A stretch of 64,000 nucleotides of DNA. Origin: Cupriavidus pauculus (GTDB lineage Bacteria; Pseudomonadota; Gammaproteobacteria; Burkholderiales; Burkholderiaceae). The stretch lies in the NCBI RefSeq assembly GCF_002858765.1, contig NZ_PJRP01000018.1:18513-82512 (forward strand). Direction: 5' to 3'. The notes below the pieces were generated by a model. That model searched no databases. It saw nothing but the letters and a program-made list of their open reading frames with translations, and was not told the DNA's origin. This document shows positions 52,304 through 62,059 of this stretch, in pieces (position 1 is the first letter of the stretch; the number at the start of each line of letters is the position of its first letter). The position numbers and the translations under genes were made by a program.

Positions 52304-55156
52304 ATGATGCAGCAGTATCAAAGCAATTCGTACCTCTTCGGCGGCAACGCCCCCTATGTGGAAGAGCTGTACGAGGCCTATCTCCAGAATCCCAGCTCGG
52401 TTCCCGACAACTGGCGCGCGTATTTCGACGCGATGCAGAATGTCCCGGCTGTGGATGGTTCCAACGCCCGCGATATCCCCCACGCACCGATCGTCGCCTC
52501 GTTCGCCGAGCGCGCCAAGCAGGGCCCCATCAAGACCATTGTTGCCTCGGCCGATTCCGATATGGGTCGCAAGCGCGTCGCTGCCACGCAGCTGATCGCC
52601 GCCTACCGCAACATCGGCTCGCACTGGGCCGACCTCGATCCGCTCAAGCGCCAGGAGCGTCCGCCCCTGCCTGACCTGGATCCGGCGTTCTACGGTTTTT
52701 CCGAGGCCGACCTCGACATCGTCTTCAATGCCAGCAACACGTATTTCGGCAAGGAGTCGATGAGCCTGCGCGAGCTGCTCAACAACCTCCGTGAGACGTA
52801 CTGCGGCACCATCGGCGCCGAGTTCATGTACGTGAGCGACCAGGCGCAAAAGCGCTGGTGGCAGGAGCGCCTGGAAACCACGCGTTCCAAGCCCGTGTTC
52901 ACGCTGGAGAAGAAGAAGCACATCCTCGATCGCCTGACCGCGGCCGAAGGCCTGGAGCGCTTCCTCCATACCAAGTATGTCGGCCAGAAGCGCTTCTCGC
53001 TGGAAGGCGGCGAAAGCTTCATCGCCGCGATGGACGAACTGATCCAGCACTCCGGTAGCAAGGGCGTGCAGGAAATCGTGATCGGCATGGCCCACCGTGG
53101 CCGTCTGAACGTGCTGGTCAACACGCTGGGCAAGATGCCGGCCGACCTGTTCGCCGAATTCGAAGGCAAGCACGTTGACGACCTGCCGGCCGGTGACGTG
53201 AAGTACCACAAGGGCTTCTCGAGCGATGTCTCGACCGAAGGTGGCCCGGTTCACCTGTCGCTCGCGTTCAACCCGTCGCACCTGGAAATCGTCAACCCGG
53301 TGGTCGAAGGCTCGTCGAAGGCGCGCCAGGAACGCCGTGGCGACGCTGGCCACAAGGAAGTGCTGCCGGTGCAGGTGCACGGCGACGCCGCCTTTGCCGG
53401 CCAGGGCGTGGTGATGGAAACGCTGAACCTCGCGCAGACCCGCGGCTACGGCACGGGCGGCACGATGCACATCGTCATCAACAACCAGATCGGCTTCACG
53501 ACTTCGGACCCGCGCGACGCGCGTTCGACGCTGTATTGCACGGACGTGGTCAAGATGATCGAGGCGCCGGTGCTGCACGTGAACGGCGACGATCCCGAAG
53601 CCGTGGTGTACGCCATGCAGCTGGCCGTTGATTTCCGCATGGAATTCAACAAGGACGTCGTGGTCGACATCATCTGCTTCCGCAAGCTGGGTCACAACGA
53701 GCAGGACACCCCTGCCATGACGCAGCCGCTGATGTACAAGAAGATTGGCCAGCACGCCGGTACGCGCAAGCTGTACGCCGACAAGCTGGTGGCGCAGAAC
53801 CTGACCGGCGCCGAATTCGGCGACGAGCTGGTCAAGGGCTACCGCGCCGCCATGGACGCCGGCAAGCACACGGTTGACCCGGTCCTGTCGAACTTCAAGA
53901 ACAAGTTCGCCGTGGACTGGATGCCGTTCCTGAATCGCAAGTGGACCGATGCCGCCGACACCGCCGTTCCCATGACGGAACTGAAGCGTCTGGCCGAGCG
54001 CATCACCACGATCCCGGAACAGCTCAAGCTGCACCCGCTGGTGGAAAAGGTCGTCAAGGACCGTTCCAACATGGGCAAGGGCGAGCAGATGCTGGACTGG
54101 GGCATGGGTGAACACCTGGCCTTCGCCTCGCTGGTGGCTTCGGGCTACCCGGTGCGTATCACCGGCCAGGATGCCGGCCGCGGTACCTTCACGCACCGCC
54201 ACGCAGTGCTGCACGACCAGGGCCGCGAGCGCTGGGATGCTGGCTCGTACGTGCCGCTGCAGAACGTGTCGGACAACCAGGCGCCGTTCATGGTGATCGA
54301 CTCGGTGCTGTCCGAAGAAGCCGTGCTCGGCTTTGAATACGGCTACTCGACCGCCGAACCGAATGCGCTGGTGATCTGGGAAGCCCAGTTCGGCGACTTC
54401 GTCAACGGCGCCCAGGTGGTGATCGACCAGTTCATCTCGTCGGGTGAAGTGAAGTGGGGCCGCGCCTCGGGTCTGACGATGATGCTGCCGCACGGCTACG
54501 AAGGCCAGGGTCCGGAACACAGCTCGGCCCGTATCGAGCGTTTCCTGCAGCTCTGCGCGGACCACAACATGCAAGTGGTTCAGCCGACCACGCCGGCCCA
54601 GATCTTCCACCTGCTGCGTCGCCAGATGATCCGTCTGTTCCGCAAGCCGCTGGTGATCATGACGCCGAAGTCGCTGCTGCGCAGCAAGGACGCCGTGTCG
54701 CCGCTGTCCGATCTGGCCAAGGGCCATTTCGAGACCGTGATCCCGGATCACGAGGAACTGAACGCCAGCAAGGTCAAGCGCGTGATCATGTGCTCGGGCA
54801 AGGTCTACTACGACCTGGTCAACACCCGCAAGGAACGCGAGGCGACCGACACCGCAATCATCCGTCTGGAACAGCTGTATCCGTTCCCGCACAAGGCCGT
54901 GGCCGCCGAACTCAAGAAGTATCCGGGCGCGACCGAAATCATGTGGTGCCAGGACGAACCGCAGAACCAGGGTGCCTGGTTCTTCGTCCAGCACTACATC
55001 ATGGAAAACATGACGGAAGGCCAGAAGCTCGGTTATGCCGGTCGTCCCGCCTCGGCTTCGCCGGCGGTGGGCTACTACGCAAAGCACAACGAGCAACAGA
55101 AGGCGCTGCTGGAAGCCGCGTTCTCCAAGCTCAAGGGCTTTGTTCTGACCAAGTAA
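52304..55156 (+). CDS. sucA: 2-Oxoglutarate dehydrogenase E1 component
   Basis: The 950-residue thiamine-diphosphate enzyme decarboxylates 2-oxoglutarate in the TCA cycle and passes succinyl to the lipoyl group of E2. The N-terminus SYLFGGNAPYVEELYEAYLQ is the E2/E3-binding helix region. GMAHRGRLNVLVNTLGK and the thiamine-binding NGDDPEAVVYAMQ are typical, as is the transketolase-like C-terminal half (GQDAGRGTFTHRHAVLHD). Two consecutive ATGs (52304, 52307) are possible starts. It is followed by sucB and lpdA. Confidence 0.97.
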   Translation: MMQQYQSNSYLFGGNAPYVEELYEAYLQNPSSVPDNWRAYFDAMQNVPAVDGSNARDIPHAPIVASFAERAKQGPIKTIVASADSDMGRKRVAATQLIAAYRNIGSHWADLDPLKRQERPPLPDLDPAFYGFSEADLDIVFNASNTYFGKESMSLRELLNNLRETYCGTIGAEFMYVSDQAQKRWWQERLETTRSKPVFTLEKKKHILDRLTAAEGLERFLHTKYVGQKRFSLEGGESFIAAMDELIQHSGSKGVQEIVIGMAHRGRLNVLVNTLGKMPADLFAEFEGKHVDDLPAGDVKYHKGFSSDVSTEGGPVHLSLAFNPSHLEIVNPVVEGSSKARQERRGDAGHKEVLPVQVHGDAAFAGQGVVMETLNLAQTRGYGTGGTMHIVINNQIGFTTSDPRDARSTLYCTDVVKMIEAPVLHVNGDDPEAVVYAMQLAVDFRMEFNKDVVVDIICFRKLGHNEQDTPAMTQPLMYKKIGQHAGTRKLYADKLVAQNLTGAEFGDELVKGYRAAMDAGKHTVDPVLSNFKNKFAVDWMPFLNRKWTDAADTAVPMTELKRLAERITTIPEQLKLHPLVEKVVKDRSNMGKGEQMLDWGMGEHLAFASLVASGYPVRITGQDAGRGTFTHRHAVLHDQGRERWDAGSYVPLQNVSDNQAPFMVIDSVLSEEAVLGFEYGYSTAEPNALVIWEAQFGDFVNGAQVVIDQFISSGEVKWGRASGLTMMLPHGYEGQGPEHSSARIERFLQLCADHNMQVVQPTTPAQIFHLLRRQMIRLFRKPLVIMTPKSLLRSKDAVSPLSDLAKGHFETVIPDHEELNASKVKRVIMCSGKVYYDLVNTRKEREATDTAIIRLEQLYPFPHKAVAAELKKYPGATEIMWCQDEPQNQGAWFFVQHYIMENMTEGQKLGYAGRPASASPAVGYYAKHNEQQKALLEAAFSKLKGFVLTK

Positions 55157-55167
55157 TTCGTTGGTAC

Positions 55168-55205
55168 CCCGCAGTGGCGCACAGGAATGCGCACCGCGGG
55201 GCTAC
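55168..55205 (+). repeat. Intercistronic hairpin between sucA and sucB
   Basis: CCCCGC and GCGGGG arms enclose further partially paired GTGGCGC/GCGCACC bases. There is no T-run, so it is unlikely to stop transcription and may stabilise or process the operon mRNA. Confidence 0.5.
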
Positions 55206-55252
55206 CTGCCTGAAACGAAACACACACGCATACATCGAGGATTTAACAAACC

Positions 55253-56512
55253 ATGGCTATTGTTGACGTCAAGGTTCCGCAACTGTCTGAATCGGTCGCC
55301 GAAGCGACCATGCTGAACTGGAAGAAGAAGCCGGGCGAAGCCGTTGCTCAGGACGAAATCCTGATCGAAATCGAAACGGACAAGGTTGTGCTGGAAGTGC
55401 CGGCCCCGTCGGCTGGCGTGCTGTCGCAGATCGTCAAGAACGACGGCGACACCGTTGTTGCTGACGAGATCATCGCCAAGATCGACACGGAAGCCACCGC
55501 TGGCGCCGCCGCTCCGGCCGCCGCCGCCCCGGCTCCCGCTGCCGCCGCACCGGCTCCGGCCGCTGCCCCGGCTGCCGCGCCCGCTGCTGCTGGCGCCATC
55601 GCCATGCCGTCGGCTGCCAAGCTGATGGCCGAAGGCGGCCTGTCGGCCTCGCAAGTGGCTGGCACCGGCAAGGACGGCCGTATCACCAAGGGCGACGTGC
55701 TGGCCGCTGGTTCGGCCCCGGCACCGGCCGCCAAGGCTGCTCCGGCTCCGGCCGCTGCCAAGCCGGCCCTGCCGCAAGTGTCGGCCCAGGTCGACTTCGC
55801 CGCGCTGGGCGACCGCCCGGAAGAGCGCGTGCCGATGAGCCGCCTGCGCGCCCGTATCGCCGAGCGCCTGGTGCAGTCGCAATCGACCAACGCCATCCTG
55901 ACCACGTTCAACGAAGTGAACATGAAGCCGGTCATGGATCTGCGTAACAAGTACAAGGATCGCTTCGAGAAGGAACACGGCGTGAAGCTGGGCTTCATGT
56001 CGTTCTTCGTGAAGGCCGCCGTCCACGCGCTGAAGAAGTACCCGATCATCAACGCTTCGGTCGACGGCAACGACATCGTCTACCACGGCTACTTCGACAT
56101 CGGTATCGCCGTTGGTTCGCCGCGTGGCCTGGTGGTGCCGATCCTGCGCAACGCCGACCAGATGAGCCTGGCCGACATCGAGAAGAAGATTGCCGAATTC
56201 GGTGCCAAGGCCCGTGACGGCAAGCTGTCGCTGGACGACCTGACCGGCGGTACGTTCTCGATCTCGAACGGCGGTACGTTTGGTTCGATGCTGTCGACGC
56301 CGATTATCAACCCGCCGCAATCGGCCATCCTGGGCGTTCACGCCACCAAGGACCGCGCCGTGGTGGAAGACGGTCAGATCGTGATCCGTCCGATGAACTA
56401 CCTGGCCATGTCCTATGACCACCGTATCATCGACGGCCGCGAAGCCGTGCTGGGTCTGGTGGCCATGAAGGAAGCGCTGGAAGATCCGGCCCGCCTGCTG
56501 CTGGACCTGTAA
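55253..56512 (+). CDS. sucB: 2-Oxoglutarate dehydrogenase E2 (dihydrolipoyl succinyltransferase)
   Basis: The 419-residue E2 has one N-terminal lipoyl domain with Lys44 in EIETDKVVLEVP, an Ala/Pro-rich linker (about 82-120), a peripheral-subunit-binding domain (PSAAKLMAEGGLSASQVAGT) and the catalytic domain. The catalytic motif YDHRIIDGREAV with its His and Asp lies near the C-terminus, and the chain ends in the usual LLLDL. It transfers succinyl to CoA. The ATG at 55253 is the family start. lpdA follows after 149 bp containing a hairpin. Confidence 0.97.
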   Translation: MAIVDVKVPQLSESVAEATMLNWKKKPGEAVAQDEILIEIETDKVVLEVPAPSAGVLSQIVKNDGDTVVADEIIAKIDTEATAGAAAPAAAAPAPAAAAPAPAAAPAAAPAAAGAIAMPSAAKLMAEGGLSASQVAGTGKDGRITKGDVLAAGSAPAPAAKAAPAPAAAKPALPQVSAQVDFAALGDRPEERVPMSRLRARIAERLVQSQSTNAILTTFNEVNMKPVMDLRNKYKDRFEKEHGVKLGFMSFFVKAAVHALKKYPIINASVDGNDIVYHGYFDIGIAVGSPRGLVVPILRNADQMSLADIEKKIAEFGAKARDGKLSLDDLTGGTFSISNGGTFGSMLSTPIINPPQSAILGVHATKDRAVVEDGQIVIRPMNYLAMSYDHRIIDGREAVLGLVAMKEALEDPARLLLDL

Positions 56513-56556
56513 TCGGTCCTGTCCCCAGACAGACACTCCGTCTTTCGTTTGTCGTC

Positions 56557-56580
56557 GTCCCCGCACCCCGGTGCGGGGAC
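56557..56580 (+). repeat. Intercistronic hairpin between sucB and lpdA
   Basis: A perfect 10-bp stem (GTCCCCGCAC with GTGCGGGGAC) has a CCCG loop and no T-run. Both gaps of this operon carry such a stem, suggesting transcript processing or stabilisation. Confidence 0.65.
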
Positions 56581-56661
56581 CCGGCGAGCGCATCGTCCGC
56601 ACGATGCCGCCGGATGCCTGCCATATTGGCGCGGGCATGACGTGCCAAAGAGATATTTCCC

Positions 56662-58086
56662 ATGAGCAAACAATTCGACGTGCTGGTGATCGGCGCCGGC
56701 CCCGGCGGCTACATCGCCGCCATTCGTGCTGCCCAGCTGGGCCTGAACGTGGCCTGCCTCGAAGGCAACGCCTATGACGATCCCAAGGGCGAAGCCCGCC
56801 TGGGCGGCACCTGCCTGAACGTGGGCTGCATCCCGTCCAAGGCGCTGCTGGCTTCCTCGGAAGAGTTCGAGAACGCCTCGCACCACCTGGCTGACCACGG
56901 CATCACCGTGGGCGACGTCAAGGTCGATGTGGCCAAGATGCTCAAGCGCAAGGACGACATCGTCGGCAAGATGACCAAGGGCATCGAGTTCCTGTTCCGC
57001 AAGAACAAGGTGACCCTGTTCAAGGGCTACGGCAAGTTCGCCGGCAAGGCTGCCGAAGGTTTCCAGGTCGAAGTGAACGGCGAAACGCTGACCGCCAAGC
57101 AGGTCATCATCGCCACGGGCTCGAAGGCCCGTCACCTGCCCGGCATCACCGTCGACAACAAGCTGATCAGCGACAACGAAGGCGCGCTGAAGTTTGAGAC
57201 GGTGCCGAAGAAGCTGGGCGTGATCGGCGCCGGCGTGATCGGCCTGGAGCTCGGTTCGGTGTGGCGCCGCCTGGGTGCCGACGTGACCGTGCTCGAAGCG
57301 CTGCCCGCATTCCTGGGCGCCGCCGACGAAGGCGTGGCCAAGGAAGCCCAGAAGCTGCTGACCAAGCAGGGTCTGAAGTTCAACCTGAGCGTCAAGGTCA
57401 ACGAAGTCAAGACCGGCAAGGACAACGTCACCGTTGCCTACACCGACAAGGACGGCAAGGACCAGACGCTGGAAGTCGATCGCCTGATCGTGTCGGTTGG
57501 CCGCGTGCCGAACACCGACAACCTGGGCCTGGAAGCGGTTGGCCTGGGCGTGGATCAGCGCGGTTTCATCGAAGTCGACGACCACTGCCAGACCAAGGTG
57601 CCTGGCATCTGGGCAATCGGCGACGTGGTGCGTGGCCCGATGCTGGCGCACAAGGCGGAAGACGAGGGCGTGGCCGTGGCCGAGCGCATCGTCGGCCAGA
57701 AGCCGCACGTCGACTTCAACACGGTTCCCTGGGTGATCTACACGTTCCCGGAAATCGCATGGGTCGGCAAGACCGAGCAGCAGCTCAAGGCTGAAGGCCG
57801 CGAGTACAAGTCGGGCCAGTTCCCGTTCATGGCCAACGGCCGTGCGCTGGGCATGGGCGCAGCCGACGGCTTCGTGAAGATGCTGGCCGACGCCAAGACC
57901 GATGAGATCCTGGGCGTGCACATCGTGGCAGCCAACGCTTCGGACCTGATCGCCGAAGCCGTGGTCGCCATGGAGTTCAAGGCGGCAAGCGAAGACATCG
58001 GTCGCGTCTGCCACCCGCACCCGTCGATGTCGGAAGTCATGCGTGAAGCCGCGCTGGCCGTCGACAAGCGTCAGCTGAACATGTAA
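56662..58086 (+). CDS. lpdA: Dihydrolipoyl dehydrogenase (E3)
   Basis: The 474-residue flavoprotein reoxidises dihydrolipoamide with NAD+. It shows the FAD-binding GAGPGGYIAAIRAAQLG, the redox disulfide GGTCLNVGCIPSK (Cys51 and Cys56), the NAD-binding GAGVIGLELGSVW and the C-terminal catalytic HPHPSMSE with His near 454. Placement after sucAB makes it the E3 of the 2-oxoglutarate dehydrogenase complex. A terminator follows. Confidence 0.97.
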   Translation: MSKQFDVLVIGAGPGGYIAAIRAAQLGLNVACLEGNAYDDPKGEARLGGTCLNVGCIPSKALLASSEEFENASHHLADHGITVGDVKVDVAKMLKRKDDIVGKMTKGIEFLFRKNKVTLFKGYGKFAGKAAEGFQVEVNGETLTAKQVIIATGSKARHLPGITVDNKLISDNEGALKFETVPKKLGVIGAGVIGLELGSVWRRLGADVTVLEALPAFLGAADEGVAKEAQKLLTKQGLKFNLSVKVNEVKTGKDNVTVAYTDKDGKDQTLEVDRLIVSVGRVPNTDNLGLEAVGLGVDQRGFIEVDDHCQTKVPGIWAIGDVVRGPMLAHKAEDEGVAVAERIVGQKPHVDFNTVPWVIYTFPEIAWVGKTEQQLKAEGREYKSGQFPFMANGRALGMGAADGFVKMLADAKTDEILGVHIVAANASDLIAEAVVAMEFKAASEDIGRVCHPHPSMSEVMREAALAVDKRQLNM

Positions 58087-58111
58087 TACCCGTTCACCTT
58101 CGGGTGAGCAC

Positions 58112-58144
58112 CGGCGCGCCGCAATTCCAGCGGCGCGCCGTTTT
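58112..58144 (+). terminator. Rho-independent terminator of the sucAB-lpd operon
   Basis: An 11-bp perfect stem (CGGCGCGCCGC at 58112-58122 with GCGGCGCGCCG at 58130-58140) is followed by four T residues. Confidence 0.8.
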
Positions 58145-58179
58145 CACTTGCAGCACCCCGGTATTTCCCAGGCCCCGAC

Positions 58180-59277
58180 ATGAACGTCACCGAGTTTTAC
58201 GAACACGAACTCAAGCAGCGCGGCTACCAGTCCGACGAGGCGCAATTGCGCGCCGTGGCGCGGCTGCAGCAGTGCTACGACGAGTGGGTGGCGTACAAGA
58301 GCCGCCGCAACAATGCGCTGAAGAAGCTGCTGGTTCACCCCGACGTGCCCAAGGGCGTGTACCTGTGGGGTGGGGTGGGGCGCGGCAAGTCGTTCCTGAT
58401 GGACAGCTTCTTTTCCTGCGTGCCCGTGGTGCGCAAGACCCGGCTGCATTTCCACGAATTCATGCGCGAGGTGCACCGCGAGCTCGAGGAGCTGCGGGGT
58501 CGCCCCGACCCGCTCGACGAGCTGGCCAAGCGCATCGCGCGCCGCTTCCGGCTGATCTGCTTCGACGAATTCCACGTCAGCGACGTGGCGGATGCCATGA
58601 TCCTGCACCGGCTGTTGCAGCAGTTGTTCGACAACGGCGTGCAGTTCGTGATGACGTCGAACTATCGCCCGGACCTGCTGTACCCCGATGGCCTGCATCG
58701 CGACCGCGTGCTGCCCGCCATCCAGCTCCTGCAGACGAAGCTCGACGTGCTGAACGTCGACGCCGGCATCGACTACCGCAAACGCGCGCTGGAGCAGGTA
58801 CAGGCCTATCACACACCGCTGGGCCGCGAGGCCAGTGCCGCGCTGCGTGACGCGTTCGTGTCGATCGCGGGAACGGCGGACGAATCGCCGATTCTCCATA
58901 TCGAGCATCGCGAGATCAAGGCGCTACGCAAGGCCAACGGCGTGGTCTGGTTCGATTTCGCCACGCTGTGCGGCGGACCGCGCTCGCAGAACGACTATCT
59001 GGAAATTGCCTCGCAATTCCATACCGTGATTCTGTCGGACGTGCCAAAGATGACGCCGCGGATGTCGTCGGAGGCGCGCCGGTTCACCTGGCTGATCGAC
59101 GTGTTCTACGACCACAAGGTCAAGCTGCTGATTTCGGCCGAAGTGCCAGCCGACGAGCTTTACACGGAAGGGCAGATGGCCAACGAGTTCCACCGGACCG
59201 TGTCGCGGATTATCGAGATGCAGTCACGCGAATACCTGGAGTCGGAACGCCGGGTGATGGACACTTCGCTGACCTGA
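58180..59277 (+). CDS. zapE: Cell division ATPase ZapE (AFG1 family)
   Basis: The 365-residue ATPase has Walker A GGVGRGKS, Walker B ICFDEFHVSD and the AFG1-family FHEFMREVH and TSNYRPDLLYPDG segments. In E. coli ZapE associates with the Z ring during constriction, and in mitochondria the homologue helps degrade respiratory subunits. Here it lies between the 2-oxoglutarate dehydrogenase operon and the cbb3 oxidase genes, but it has a terminator on its 5' side. The start MNVTEFYEHELKQRGY is family-like. Confidence 0.93.
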   Translation: MNVTEFYEHELKQRGYQSDEAQLRAVARLQQCYDEWVAYKSRRNNALKKLLVHPDVPKGVYLWGGVGRGKSFLMDSFFSCVPVVRKTRLHFHEFMREVHRELEELRGRPDPLDELAKRIARRFRLICFDEFHVSDVADAMILHRLLQQLFDNGVQFVMTSNYRPDLLYPDGLHRDRVLPAIQLLQTKLDVLNVDAGIDYRKRALEQVQAYHTPLGREASAALRDAFVSIAGTADESPILHIEHREIKALRKANGVVWFDFATLCGGPRSQNDYLEIASQFHTVILSDVPKMTPRMSSEARRFTWLIDVFYDHKVKLLISAEVPADELYTEGQMANEFHRTVSRIIEMQSREYLESERRVMDTSLT

Positions 59278-59360
59278 TCGGCCTGGCGTCAAGGCATTTC
59301 GGCAAGCAGCGTTGTTTGCCGAACACCTGCGGGGGCGATTCTGAAGTCGTTCCCCCAAGT

Positions 59361-59374
59361 TTGATTTTTATCAA
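59361..59374 (+). promoter_or_regulatory. FNR box of the ccoI-ccoS promoter (perfect consensus)
   Basis: TTGAT-TTTT-ATCAA matches the FNR consensus at all ten informative bases. A TAGTAT at 59397-59402 lies where the -10 box would be if the FNR site is centred at -41.5, so this is a typical class II FNR-activated promoter. Transcription would start near 59409, 17 nt before the ccoI ATG. Confidence 0.88.
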
Positions 59375-59425
59375 GGTAGGGCGCGCGCAAGGTACCTAGT
59401 ATCCACTGGGTAATAAAAGCGCGCC

Positions 59426-62059
59426 ATGTCGTCTCCAACTACCGCCCCCCTCGCGCCAAATCTGGCATCTGCCGCCGCATTTGCGGACCCCTCCGACGCC
59501 CGTTCTGCCGGGCGGGCATTGGCGTCTTCTTCGTCGATCCCCACAGATTCCACCGATTGCTTCCATTGCGGCCAGCCCCTGAAGGCCGGCGCACCGTTTG
59601 TCGCCCAGATTGAAGGTCAGGCACGCACCTTTTGCTGTGGCGGCTGCCAGACCCTGGCGCAGACGCTGCACGCCGCCGGGTTCGGTCATCTCTACGGCGA
59701 TATCACGCGCTTTGCGCGTCCGATCGACGCCGATGCAAGGCGCGAAGCCGAGCCGGTCTGGGCGGCCTATGACACCCCCGAATTGCGCAGCCAGTTCGTG
59801 CGCCAGGCGGGCGACGGCCGCTCCGAGGTCACGCTGGCGCCGGAAAACATCCGTTGCGCTGCCTGCGCATGGCTGATCGAGCAGCACCTGGGACAGCTCG
59901 ACGGGGTGGAATCGGTGGTGGCCAATGTGGCAACACGCCGCGTCGTCGTCCGCTGGCGCGATGCCTCGCAGGGCGTTGCCGACCTGCTGTCCAGCCTGGC
60001 CGACATCGGCTATGCGGCCTGGCCGTTCGAGGTGTCGCGCTCCGACCAGCAGGACCGCCGCGAACGCCGCGGCCTGCTGATGCGGATGGCCGTGGCCATG
60101 CTCGGCATGATGCAGGCGATGATGTATGCGTGGCCCCTCTACACCCACGAAGCCACGATCGATCCCGGCCAGCTGCAGCTGATGCGCTGGGCCAGCTTCG
60201 CACTGACCATCCCCGTTGTTTTCTATTCCGCCTGGCCGATCTTTGCGGGCGCCTGGCGGTCCCTGCGGCATCGCCACATGGGCATGGACGTGCCGGTGGC
60301 CATCGGCGTGGCGGCAGGATTCCTGGCCAGCGCCGTTGCCACGGCCCGTGGCGTGGGCGAAGTCTACTTCGACTCTGTGACGATGTTCGTCGCGTTCCTG
60401 TTGCTGGCGCGCTATCTGGAGTTGCGCGTGCGCCAGGCTTCGCGCAGCGGCGCGGAAATGCTGGCCCGGCAGCTGCCGGCCACCTGCGAGCGGCTGGCGC
60501 AGGCCGGAGGCGCGGGCGAGCGCGTCCCCGTGGCCAGGTTGCAGCCGGGCGACCGCATCCGCGTCAAGGCTGGCGAGATCGTGCCGGCCGACGGGGTGGT
60601 GCTGGCCGGCGCGAGCGAACTTGATGAATCGATGCTGACCGGCGAAGCGCGGCCGGTGAGGCGCGTGGCGGGGGACACCGTGCTGGCGGGCTGCTTCAAC
60701 GCCGCCAGCCCGCTGGAAATCCATATCGAGCGCATCGGCGCGCAAACGCGGCTGGCGGAGATCGTGGCCGTGCTGGATCGTGCGCTGGCGGACAAGCCAA
60801 GGCTGGCGCAAGTGGCCGATCGCGTGGCCGGATGGTTCGTCGGCACCCTGTTGATCATGGCCGTGGTGACTGGCGCGGTCTGGGCGCTGTGGATCGATCC
60901 GTCGCGCGCACTGCTGGTGACGGTGGCGGTACTGGTTGTGAGTTGCCCCTGTGCGTTGTCGCTGGCCACGCCGGCCGCGCTGGCGGCGGCAGGGGCTGCA
61001 TTGTCGCGGCGCGGGTTGCTGCTGACCCGCGCGCATGCGCTCGAAGCGTTGGCACGGGTGACCGACGTGGTGCTCGACAAGACCGGCACGCTGACGGAAG
61101 GGCGATTCGCACTGGTCTCCACACAGACGTTCGGGGCGCTCGACGCGCAGGCTTGCCGGCGCCTCGCGGCCGCCATGGAGCGCGGCGGCGAGCATCCGAT
61201 TGCCCGGGCGCTCGCGGAATCCTGCGACCTGGCAGGCGCGGATACGGACCATCCCACGGTGAGCGATCTGCGCAATGTGCCGGGGCAGGGGCTCGATGCC
61301 TCGGTCGACGGTTGCCGGCTTCGCCTGGGACGCCGCGAGTACGCGGCTGCCCTGTCATCGAGCGCGAATACCGATGAGTGTGGGCACGAGAGCCTCCCGG
61401 GCGCCACGGAGGTGTGGCTGGGCGACGCCAGAGGCTTGCTTGCCTGTTTCCAGTTGGCCGACGTCGAGCGCGACCAGACCCGCGCACTGCTGCGCGCGCT
61501 GGGGGCGCTTGGTGTGCGCTGCCACCTGGTGTCCGGCGATGGTGTGGCGGCCGTTCGCTGGTGGGCAGACCGCTTTGGCATGCGCACGGCCTTCGGCGCC
61601 GTGACGCCGGAAGGCAAGCGCGAGTATGTGGCCGCCTTGCAGCAGCGCGGCGCGGTGGTGCTGGCGGTGGGCGACGGTATCAACGACGCCCCGGTGCTGG
61701 CGCAGGCCCAGGTGTCGATCGCCATTGGCAGCGGGGCGCCGCTGGCGCAGGCCGGGGCCGACGCCGTGCTGACCCACGGCGGCGTCGCGGAGATCGCCAC
61801 CGCCATCAAGGCCGCGCGCCGCGCCCGCCGCGTGGTGCGGCAGAACCTGGGCTGGGCCTTTGCGTACAACGTGGTCGCCATCCCGCTGGCCGCGACGGGG
61901 CATGTCACGGCATGGATGGCAGGCATCGGCATGTCCGTGTCATCGCTGCTGGTGGTGGCCAATGCGTGGCGGCTGCTGCGCATCAGGGCCACGGCACGGG
62001 AAGGGGCGCCGCTGTCTGCGCCCGAATCGCTGCCACAAGGGCGCGAAGGGGAGTTGTAA
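59426..62059 (+). CDS. ccoI: Copper-translocating P-type ATPase for cbb3 oxidase assembly
   Basis: The 877-residue P1B-type ATPase has an N-terminal cysteine-rich metal-binding module (CFHCGQPL ... FCCGGCQTL, about 38-75), a second HMA-like domain with CAACAWLIEQHL-type sequence (IRCAACAW), eight predicted helices with the copper-specifying CPC near 507-509 (VSCPCALSLATPAA), the phosphorylation motif DKTGTLTEG near 550 and the hinge GDGINDAPV. This CcoI/FixI type supplies copper for the CcoN active site rather than bulk detoxification. ccoS follows at once and ccoN soon after, supporting the role. Confidence 0.94.
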   Translation: MSSPTTAPLAPNLASAAAFADPSDARSAGRALASSSSIPTDSTDCFHCGQPLKAGAPFVAQIEGQARTFCCGGCQTLAQTLHAAGFGHLYGDITRFARPIDADARREAEPVWAAYDTPELRSQFVRQAGDGRSEVTLAPENIRCAACAWLIEQHLGQLDGVESVVANVATRRVVVRWRDASQGVADLLSSLADIGYAAWPFEVSRSDQQDRRERRGLLMRMAVAMLGMMQAMMYAWPLYTHEATIDPGQLQLMRWASFALTIPVVFYSAWPIFAGAWRSLRHRHMGMDVPVAIGVAAGFLASAVATARGVGEVYFDSVTMFVAFLLLARYLELRVRQASRSGAEMLARQLPATCERLAQAGGAGERVPVARLQPGDRIRVKAGEIVPADGVVLAGASELDESMLTGEARPVRRVAGDTVLAGCFNAASPLEIHIERIGAQTRLAEIVAVLDRALADKPRLAQVADRVAGWFVGTLLIMAVVTGAVWALWIDPSRALLVTVAVLVVSCPCALSLATPAALAAAGAALSRRGLLLTRAHALEALARVTDVVLDKTGTLTEGRFALVSTQTFGALDAQACRRLAAAMERGGEHPIARALAESCDLAGADTDHPTVSDLRNVPGQGLDASVDGCRLRLGRREYAAALSSSANTDECGHESLPGATEVWLGDARGLLACFQLADVERDQTRALLRALGALGVRCHLVSGDGVAAVRWWADRFGMRTAFGAVTPEGKREYVAALQQRGAVVLAVGDGINDAPVLAQAQVSIAIGSGAPLAQAGADAVLTHGGVAEIATAIKAARRARRVVRQNLGWAFAYNVVAIPLAATGHVTAWMAGIGMSVSSLLVVANAWRLLRIRATAREGAPLSAPESLPQGREGEL

